A stretch of DNA of 50,547 nucleotides from Magnetospirillum aberrantis SpK (GTDB lineage: Bacteria > Pseudomonadota > Alphaproteobacteria > Rhodospirillales > Magnetospirillaceae), in assembly GCF_011022235.1 (NCBI RefSeq), contig NZ_JAAIYP010000043.1, forward strand, positions 1 to 50,547. The letters are read 5' to 3'. Positions within the stretch are counted from its first letter, which is position 1. Each line of letters opens with the position of its first letter. A program made the translations under genes and the position numbers. Positions 45,480-50,547 of this stretch are shown one piece after another. The notes below the pieces were generated by a model. The model saw only the letters and a list, made by a program, of their open reading frames with translations, was not told the DNA's origin and did no database searches.

Positions 45480-47771
45480 TCAGAAGCGTGCGGTGAAGTT
45501 CAGGTTGAACGAACGTCCTTCCTCGTAGATACGGCTGGTCTGGAGGCTCTGACCGTAGGTCATGTATTCCTTGTCGAAAATGTTGGTGACGGCGAAATCG
45601 ACCCGATACCAATCGCGGTCATAGCTGGCGCCAATGTCGTGCACGGCATAGCCGCTTCGTCTGCGATCCTGTGGCGGTACACCACTGGTGTCCACCTTGG
45701 TGTCGTAATCCTGGGCGGCGACGAAGCGCGCGGCATATCTCAAGGCAAGATATTCATCGACAAAATAACCGACACTGGTCGTCAATTTGTCAGGCTGCGA
45801 AAGAAGGGCGTTGTTGTTCACCCGCAGGCGCGAGTACCCCGCCCCAAACGACCAATCGCCAAGACGGTAGTCGAGTTCCACGTCTCCTCCCCATCGGTGG
45901 ACGTTCGATACGTTCTGGTATTGAAAAACGTAACCAGTTCCAAAAGGAGCGGATGTTCGGGCATAGGTGCCGACAGTTGCCTGGTTGATGAGGTCGTCCA
46001 CATGTTCATCGAATGCTGTCGCCTTGACTCGAAGCGAGTCGCTATCCGCCAGCAGATTATCGAGCGCAAGCGTCATGCCGACCTCTTTGGTATGGCTGAC
46101 CTCTGGCTTCAAGGTGGGGCTGGCTCGGAAATTCTGGAAACTGCTGCTCCGGTTGTCACTCGAATACAGTTCGGTCAAGGTCGGCGCTCGAAAAGCTTCG
46201 CCGTAGCTGGCGAACACCCCCACCGCAGGCAATGCCTGCCATTTGATGGCCAGTTTTGGGGACAATCGTTCGCTGGAATTGGTCGGGTTGGCACCGCCTT
46301 CGGCCTTGTAGCTGTCGAAACGCACCGCCGGAATCAGCGTCCAGGTGTTGGATAGCTGGATTTCGTCTTGCACGAACCCTCCGCCCGCCAACATGGTTCC
46401 ATCGGGGTTGATGGCGTTGGCGCTGCCGCCGCTCGTGTTGGTCAACTCATCCCGATAGCCGTCCAGACCATAGGTAAGGCGGTGGCCGGGACCGGCCATG
46501 AAGCGTGAACTGTTCTGAACGCCGCCGCCATAGGTGGTGACTTCATAGGTGCTGTTGTTGGCGGCGGAATTGGCGCGGTCCTGGATTTCTTGTTTCAGGT
46601 GCGTGCTGTAAGCGAAGACCTTGCCGTCCAACGTTTTTTTTGTATCGTCCCGGAAGTCCCAACGGCCGGAGAACTCATCTTGGGAACGCTCTATGTAACG
46701 TAATGATGAAGCGTTCCAGACATCGTTGAATGCTGGATTGGCGAATCCGATTCCTCCGTCAAAGTAACGCATGTAGGAAACGGTTATATCGTTTAGTTCG
46801 TTCGGAGAGTATCCGACCTTCATCAAGCCGTTTTGGCTCGTGCCGTTCTGTATGTTTTCTGTTCCTGCGCCATTATTGATATTATGATAGTTGCGGATCG
46901 TGCCGCTGGCCACGACGCTGGCGCCCGCCGTCTGGGCCGCACCGGTGAGGTTGGAATTGATCGACCCATCGCCGGAGCGGTATCCCGCTTTCGCGTACCC
47001 GCCGACAGATTCCCCCGGGGCCAGAACGTCGTCGGCGTCAATGGTGCGAAAAGCCATTACACCGCCCAGACCACCGCCGCCATAGATGGCCGAAGACGGC
47101 CCGCGCACGATGTCGACTTGTTTTACGAAGTTGGGGTCGAGGTAAAGCGGGCTGAAAATGCCGACCGAAGCGTCCAAACTGCGGCGGGCGTCATCGACCC
47201 GAAGAATGATGTCGGATCCTTGGTAGCCACGGATGGTTGGCAATTGACCGTTCTCGCGCGGACCGCCGCCCATGGTGACGCCAGGCAGATCGCGCAATAC
47301 GGTGGCGATGTCCTTGGCCTGAAGGTCGTCGATCTGCTGGCGCGTTACCACCGAGACCGAGGCGGGAACGTCGAATGCCTTGTTCTCGGTGCGGGTCGCG
47401 GTCACCGTCACCGCCTCAAGACGGTTGATCGACTGCGGCTTGACGATGAGATAGGTGTCGCCGCTGGTTCTGGTTTCCAAACCGCTGCCGGCCAACAGTC
47501 GGCGCAACGCCTCGGCGACCGGATATTCGCCCTTGAGCGCCGGGGCGGAAAGCCCACGGACGGAATCGCCCGCATACATCATCTGGATTTGCGATTGCGC
47601 GGCCAGGGCGTCAAGGGATTCGGAAAGTTTCTGGGCCGGCAGATCCACCCTGACCGTCGTGTCTGCGGCCAATACCGGCATGGCGCCCAGTAACGCGGCC
47701 ACCGCGCTCAACGCTCCCAACGCGGTTCTCGCGCGGCTGATGACGCCTGTCGCGCCTTTCGGTCCTCTCAT
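45480..47771 (-). CDS. TonB-dependent outer-membrane receptor with STN domain, heme type
   Basis: A 763-residue outer-membrane receptor. After a signal peptide (to about residue 36) comes an STN signalling domain (VDLPAQKLSESLDALAAQS, residues 41-105), then the plug (ASVSVVTRQQIDDL, TIRGYQGSDIILRVDDARR, VDIVRGPSSAIYGGGGLGG) and a 22-strand barrel ending in NFTARF. FRAPTLTELY and the SPLYLDPNFVKQ plug motif resemble heme and hemoglobin receptors. The STN domain and the FecR and FecI genes upstream indicate cell-surface signalling. The ATG at 47771 is followed directly by a normal leader. Confidence 0.93.
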   Translation of the reverse strand: MRGPKGATGVISRARTALGALSAVAALLGAMPVLAADTTVRVDLPAQKLSESLDALAAQSQIQMMYAGDSVRGLSAPALKGEYPVAEALRRLLAGSGLETRTSGDTYLIVKPQSINRLEAVTVTATRTENKAFDVPASVSVVTRQQIDDLQAKDIATVLRDLPGVTMGGGPRENGQLPTIRGYQGSDIILRVDDARRSLDASVGIFSPLYLDPNFVKQVDIVRGPSSAIYGGGGLGGVMAFRTIDADDVLAPGESVGGYAKAGYRSGDGSINSNLTGAAQTAGASVVASGTIRNYHNINNGAGTENIQNGTSQNGLMKVGYSPNELNDITVSYMRYFDGGIGFANPAFNDVWNASSLRYIERSQDEFSGRWDFRDDTKKTLDGKVFAYSTHLKQEIQDRANSAANNSTYEVTTYGGGVQNSSRFMAGPGHRLTYGLDGYRDELTNTSGGSANAINPDGTMLAGGGFVQDEIQLSNTWTLIPAVRFDSYKAEGGANPTNSSERLSPKLAIKWQALPAVGVFASYGEAFRAPTLTELYSSDNRSSSFQNFRASPTLKPEVSHTKEVGMTLALDNLLADSDSLRVKATAFDEHVDDLINQATVGTYARTSAPFGTGYVFQYQNVSNVHRWGGDVELDYRLGDWSFGAGYSRLRVNNNALLSQPDKLTTSVGYFVDEYLALRYAARFVAAQDYDTKVDTSGVPPQDRRRSGYAVHDIGASYDRDWYRVDFAVTNIFDKEYMTYGQSLQTSRIYEEGRSFNLNFTARF

Positions 47772-47874
47772 TGTCGTCCACCCTTTGGCATGGTCGTTAC
47801 GGTCGCTTTCGACGGCGAACCCAATGACCAAGACGGATGGCGTGACCGTTCCCTGATGTCGGTTAGGAGAAAAA

Positions 47875-48846
47875 TCAGCGGGGCGTGCGAGTTGGCGGCT
47901 GCGTCCGCCCCACGGGTTCAAGGACGATGCGGTCGTCCAGACGGCGTGCCCTGATCGGCAACACCTGTTCAAGGGCGCCCAGGGCGTCGTCGCCATTGTC
48001 GATGGCGAAGCTGCCGCTGACCTTCAGACCGGCCAGGGTCGGCGTTCCCATCAGGACGGGGCGCGGGGAATAACGCGACAGCCGTGCCGCGACTTCGGAC
48101 AAGGGGGTGTCCTTGAACACGATCCGTCCCTGGCGCCAGGCGGTTTCGCCGCGTTCGTTCATGGGCGCCAAGGTCTTGGTCGCGCCCGAGGCACGAATCT
48201 CCACCGCCTGTTGGGCGGTCAGGCGCTGTGCGGGGCCTTGCGGTGGGGTCACCGCGACCTCGCCTTCGAACACGGCGACAGTGCTGCTGTCGGGACGGCT
48301 GCGCACCAGGAAGCGGGTGCCAACGTCGGTGATCGTGGTGATCGGGGTGTGAACGGTGAAAGGGCGGCTTTCGTCGTGAACCACGTCGAAGACGGCGTCG
48401 CCTTTGACCAAGGTGATGGAGTGCGCCCAAGGTTGGCGCGGTATCTTGACGACCGTACCGGCATCCAGGTCGATGCGGCTGCCGTCGCCAAGCGTCACCT
48501 GCTGTGGACGGATGGCTGCGTCGATCACCTTTGGCGGTAACAAGAGGATGATGCACGCTCCGGCCATGGCCATTCCCATGGCCGCCGCCCAGTGCCACCG
48601 TCGGGAGCGAACCGGGGCGGCAAGGGGATAGTGTGCTGTCAGGGCCGCCGCGTCCGCGTCGATGCGTTCAAGACAGGATATCTCGTGTTGGCGCCGGTTG
48701 TCCCCGGCGGCCCACCGCGCCAGATCGTCGCGCTCCCGTTCGGGCGCGTCGCCCGAGGTGGCGCTGACGAATCGCCTGACGGCCTCGGTCCTGAGCTCGT
48801 CGGCGGTGGGGGGCGAATCCTGTGTGGACATGGCGAGATGAGTCAC
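47875..48846 (-). CDS. fecR: FecR-family anti-sigma regulator
   Basis: A 323-residue inner-membrane protein that relays the receptor signal to the sigma factor. It has a cytoplasmic N-terminal domain with LARWAAGDNRRQHE, one membrane span near residues 87-106 (WAAAMGMAMAGACIILLL), and the FecR domain (VTLGDGSRIDLDAGT, GDAVFDV, ITDVGTRFLVR) followed by a C-terminal STN-like part. I kept the GTG at 48846, which has AGGTAAG just upstream; ATG 48831 is possible. It follows fecI after seven bases. Confidence 0.92.
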   Translation of the reverse strand: MTHLAMSTQDSPPTADELRTEAVRRFVSATSGDAPERERDDLARWAAGDNRRQHEISCLERIDADAAALTAHYPLAAPVRSRRWHWAAAMGMAMAGACIILLLPPKVIDAAIRPQQVTLGDGSRIDLDAGTVVKIPRQPWAHSITLVKGDAVFDVVHDESRPFTVHTPITTITDVGTRFLVRSRPDSSTVAVFEGEVAVTPPQGPAQRLTAQQAVEIRASGATKTLAPMNERGETAWRQGRIVFKDTPLSEVAARLSRYSPRPVLMGTPTLAGLKVSGSFAIDNGDDALGALEQVLPIRARRLDDRIVLEPVGRTQPPTRTPR

Positions 48847-48853
48847 GGCTTAC

Positions 48854-49405
48854 CTAGTCCTTGTCAACCCCGGATGGGGTGTCGTCCATGACTTCCCGCA
48901 ATTGCGCGTAGGCACGGATCACGTGACGTTCCACCATGTTGCGGGAAATTCCCAGTCGGCGCGCCACTTCGGTATGGGGCAGGCCATGCACCTTGTGCAG
49001 GACGAAGACCTCGCGGCATCGGGGCGGCAGGTCATCGATGGCGTCACGCAGTCGGACCAGTCTTTGACGGGCGGCCGCGACCTGTTCCGGGTCGGGTTCG
49101 GGCTGGGCCGACACCAGCGGGTCTTCCAATCCGATGACTTGCTGGCGGCGGTATCGTTCGCGGCGGAACGTGTCGCGGATGATGTTGAGGGCAATGCATT
49201 TGAGCAACGCCAGGGGATGGTCGACCGTTGCCTGTTCCGGCAGGGACAGCATGCGGGCGAACGCCTCGTGCGCCACGTCTTCGGCGTCGCGACTATTGCC
49301 CAATGTGCGCGTCAGGAACCGCAAAAGGGACGATTTGTGGGTCAGGTAGGCACCGTTGACCTGTTCGGTCAAGGCGGTGCCGCCTGTGGCCGGGTCACGG
49401 GGCAT
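48854..49405 (-). CDS. fecI: FecI-type ECF sigma factor
   Basis: A 183-residue extracytoplasmic-function sigma factor. Region 2 reads LLRFLTRTLGNSRDAEDVAHEAFARML and region 4 reads LPPRCREVFVLHKVHGLPHTEVARRLGISRNMVERHV, the form of iron-uptake FecI factors. With fecR and the receptor it makes a complete surface-signalling unit. ATG at 49405. I could not identify its own target promoter with confidence. Confidence 0.93.
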   Translation of the reverse strand: MPRDPATGGTALTEQVNGAYLTHKSSLLRFLTRTLGNSRDAEDVAHEAFARMLSLPEQATVDHPLALLKCIALNIIRDTFRRERYRRQQVIGLEDPLVSAQPEPDPEQVAAARQRLVRLRDAIDDLPPRCREVFVLHKVHGLPHTEVARRLGISRNMVERHVIRAYAQLREVMDDTPSGVDKD

Positions 49406-49527
49406 GGCCGGTTGGCCCCGTGCCGGTGCACGCGTGGGTGTTCATGGGGTCACCTCTGCGTCGATCAGGCGCCGTCAGGCGCCGCGATGAAATCCACCTT
49501 TTCGGCGGATCTTCGGCTGGACGGAGA

Positions 49528-49968
49528 TCACACCATGGGAGGGGCGCGTGGCGAGGCGATGCCACGCACGGCCTGGGAGGGCAGGGCGTTCGTCGGGGAA
49601 GTTTGCGCCGTCAGATGCTCGACGGCCGACGGTGGGGGGGCGGTGGCCGCCATGGGGATTGCGGCCGCGCCATGCATCAGCGGCAGGCAGAATGTACATA
49701 ACGCGCCGTGTGCCGCGGCCGAGACCGGTGGTGCTTCGCCCTTCGGGTCGATCGCCATCATGCCGGCGGCGGTGCACACCACGATGTATTTTCCGCCCAA
49801 CAGGGCGTCGGCGTCGGTGGTTGCGGCAACCGCCTGGGAAGCCGGCAGCAACGCCCCTCCCAGGATGTTGACGGCCATCAGCAGCAGAGCTGACCAGGCG
49901 AAGAAACGCCGCCGCCATCCGGCGGTCGTTCTCTTGCTGGTCTTGGTGCACCGCTCGGCGTGTCGCAT
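49528..49968 (-). CDS. DUF2946 protein, copy 2
   Basis: A 146-residue paralogue of the protein at 44959-45399. It has the same membrane segment near the N-terminus (FFAWSALLLMAVNILGGALLP), VVCTAAGMMAID, AHGALCTFCLPLMH and PRAPP at the end. The cysteine and histidine pattern suggests a metal-binding periplasmic protein. It lies 122 bases in front of fecI. The ATG at 49968 has an FNR-like box 22 bases upstream. Confidence 0.82.
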   Translation of the reverse strand: MRHAERCTKTSKRTTAGWRRRFFAWSALLLMAVNILGGALLPASQAVAATTDADALLGGKYIVVCTAAGMMAIDPKGEAPPVSAAAHGALCTFCLPLMHGAAAIPMAATAPPPSAVEHLTAQTSPTNALPSQAVRGIASPRAPPMV

Positions 49969-49990
49969 GCGGCGATGATGCCCCTGGGGT

Positions 49991-50004
49991 ATGATTTGTG
50001 TCAA
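49991..50004 (-). promoter_or_regulatory. FNR-like box upstream of DUF2946 copy 2
   Basis: On the minus strand TTGACACAAATCAT fits TTGAT-N4-ATCAA with two mismatches, 22 bases before the start codon. Confidence 0.4.
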
Positions 50005-50110
50005 CCGGACGTCAGAAGTCGCGGTTAGGTCCAAGGCACCACCGCCCCTGGACAAAAGGCTCCCAAGGATGTGGTGGTCACGGCCAAGGACATCATCAAT
50101 GTCTGTAATA

Positions 50111-50147
50111 CCGGCCGCCCTTTGAAATGATCCGTTCGGGCGGCCGG
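50111..50147. repeat. Inverted repeat with 17-base spacer
   Basis: Perfect ten-base arms CCGGCCGCCC and GGGCGGCCGG. It could fold in RNA but lacks a T run on either side; role unknown. Confidence 0.6.
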
Positions 50148-50187
50148 CAAGCCCGCGCGGCGCCTGAGCGTCACCGTCTCGGCGTGG

Positions 50188-50206
50188 ATTGATCCAATGG
50201 ATCAAT
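50188..50206. promoter_or_regulatory. Perfect 19-base palindrome, possible operator
   Basis: ATTGATCCAATGGATCAAT has nine-base arms around one central base. The spacing of TTGAT and ATCAA is seven bases, not the four of an FNR site. Owner protein unknown. Confidence 0.45.
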
Positions 50207-50273
50207 TCATTCGCCGGGCGGTATAAATGAGGGAAAAAGCCGGTCTTCGCTGGCTTCCTCGTCTCCGTGAAAC

Positions 50274-50300
50274 AAAAGCCCCCCATCATTGACGGGGGGC
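50274..50300 (-). terminator. Rho-independent terminator of the receptor gene at the right edge
   Basis: On the minus strand GCCCCCC/GGGGGGC around a nine-base loop followed by TTTT, 48 bases after the receptor stop at 50348. Confidence 0.88.
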
Positions 50301-50347
50301 TTTGTCCGTAATCTCCGCCTCCACATGTCGTTGCGGAAGGCTTGATT

Positions 50348-50547
50348 TCAGAATTCGGCCCAATCCTCGTCCGCGCTCTTGGCGGCTGTGGCCTTGGGCT
50401 TCGGCATCGCTTTCGCCACGGGCTTGGCCGTGGGTTTCGGTGCGGCCTTGGCCAGCGGCTTGCGGGAATGGGTCTCGGCCTGGGGATCGGTCCTCTGCGC
50501 CGTCGCCTGGACCTGGGCGGCACCGGTGTTGAAGAAGCCCATCAACC
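50348..50547 (-). CDS. C-terminal tail of a chemoreceptor, 5' part outside the window
   Basis: The frame is open to the window edge and shows about 65 residues: MGFFNTGAAQ, a long Lys/Pro/Ala-rich linker, and the end DEDWAEF. The last five residues, DWAEF, fit the xWxxF pattern of the NWETF pentapeptide that docks the methyltransferase CheR and methylesterase CheB on E. coli receptors. This makes a methyl-accepting chemotaxis protein the likely owner, though no signalling domain is visible. A terminator follows. Confidence 0.65.
   Translation of the reverse strand, partial: LMGFFNTGAAQVQATAQRTDPQAETHSRKPLAKAAPKPTAKPVAKAMPKPKATAAKSADEDWAEF

Larger units (their letters stand above)
49969..50347. 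other. 379-base region without a recognised gene
   Basis: Holds an FNR-like box (49991-50004), a ten-base inverted repeat CCGGCCGCCC/GGGCGGCCGG (50111-50120 and 50138-50147), a perfect 19-base palindrome (50188-50206) and the terminator of the flanking receptor gene. A short open stretch from about 50034 to a TGA at 50130 (KDVVVTAKDIINVC in its middle) reads like protein but has no start codon; it may be a gene remnant. Confidence 0.6.

Noticed and set aside
49465-49484. Tandem TCAGGCGCCG repeat before fecI
   Set aside because: Only two ten-base copies in GC-rich DNA; could arise by chance.
50188-50206. Palindrome as an FNR site
   Set aside because: TTGAT and ATCAA half-sites are present but seven bases apart instead of four.

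Overview
The window is high-GC (about 65%) DNA, densely packed with genes. It looks like a chromosomal segment of a Magnetospirillum-type alphaproteobacterium (Rhodospirillaceae). The grounds are the many chemoreceptors, a PYP-type PAS protein beside a che operon, a periplasmic nitrate reductase operon, and protein sequences of alphaproteobacterial character. This placement is inference; no rRNA, tRNA or CRISPR was seen.

Layout. 1-5092 (minus strand) is a chemotaxis operon: STAS protein, CheY, CheA, CheW and a transmembrane receptor cut by the window edge. 5180-10538 holds a PYP-like PAS protein, a soluble receptor, a hybrid of Cache, HAMP, PAS and histidine kinase domains, and an orphan substrate-binding protein. 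10798-16870 is gltBD (glutamate synthase) ending in a strong terminator. 17087-21532 has a Cache-type chemoreceptor, NudC and a PAS-GGDEF-EAL protein. 21716-27694 is napFDAGHBC with an FNR-type box in front and a terminator behind.

27757-41303 (minus strand) is the most interesting part: thirteen tightly packed, mostly overlapping genes that read as one sphingolipid operon. A serine palmitoyltransferase-like enzyme, its acyl carrier protein, a reductase/epimerase and a fatty acyl-AMP ligase stand in the order I recall from the Caulobacter ceramide locus. Around them are a lipid kinase, a Tam41-type CDP-lipid synthase homologue, a CDP-alcohol phosphotransferase, two further nucleotidyltransferases, a GNAT-type acyltransferase, a MOP-type flippase, and LptF/LptG permeases. 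Together they could make a ceramide, build a phospho-head group on it and export it. The operon diverges from an mlaC (ttg2D) gene. The shared promoter region carries an AcrR-like palindrome, and an AcrR/TtgR-type regulator is encoded next to mlaC.

42770-49968 (minus strand) is a metal/heme envelope region: two DUF2946 paralogues flank a FecI sigma factor, FecR and a heme-type TonB receptor, followed by a degenerate ZnuA-like protein, NosL and a DUF2141 protein. FNR-like boxes lie 22 bases before both DUF2946 start codons. The window ends in the C-terminal tail of another chemoreceptor with a CheR-docking pentapeptide.
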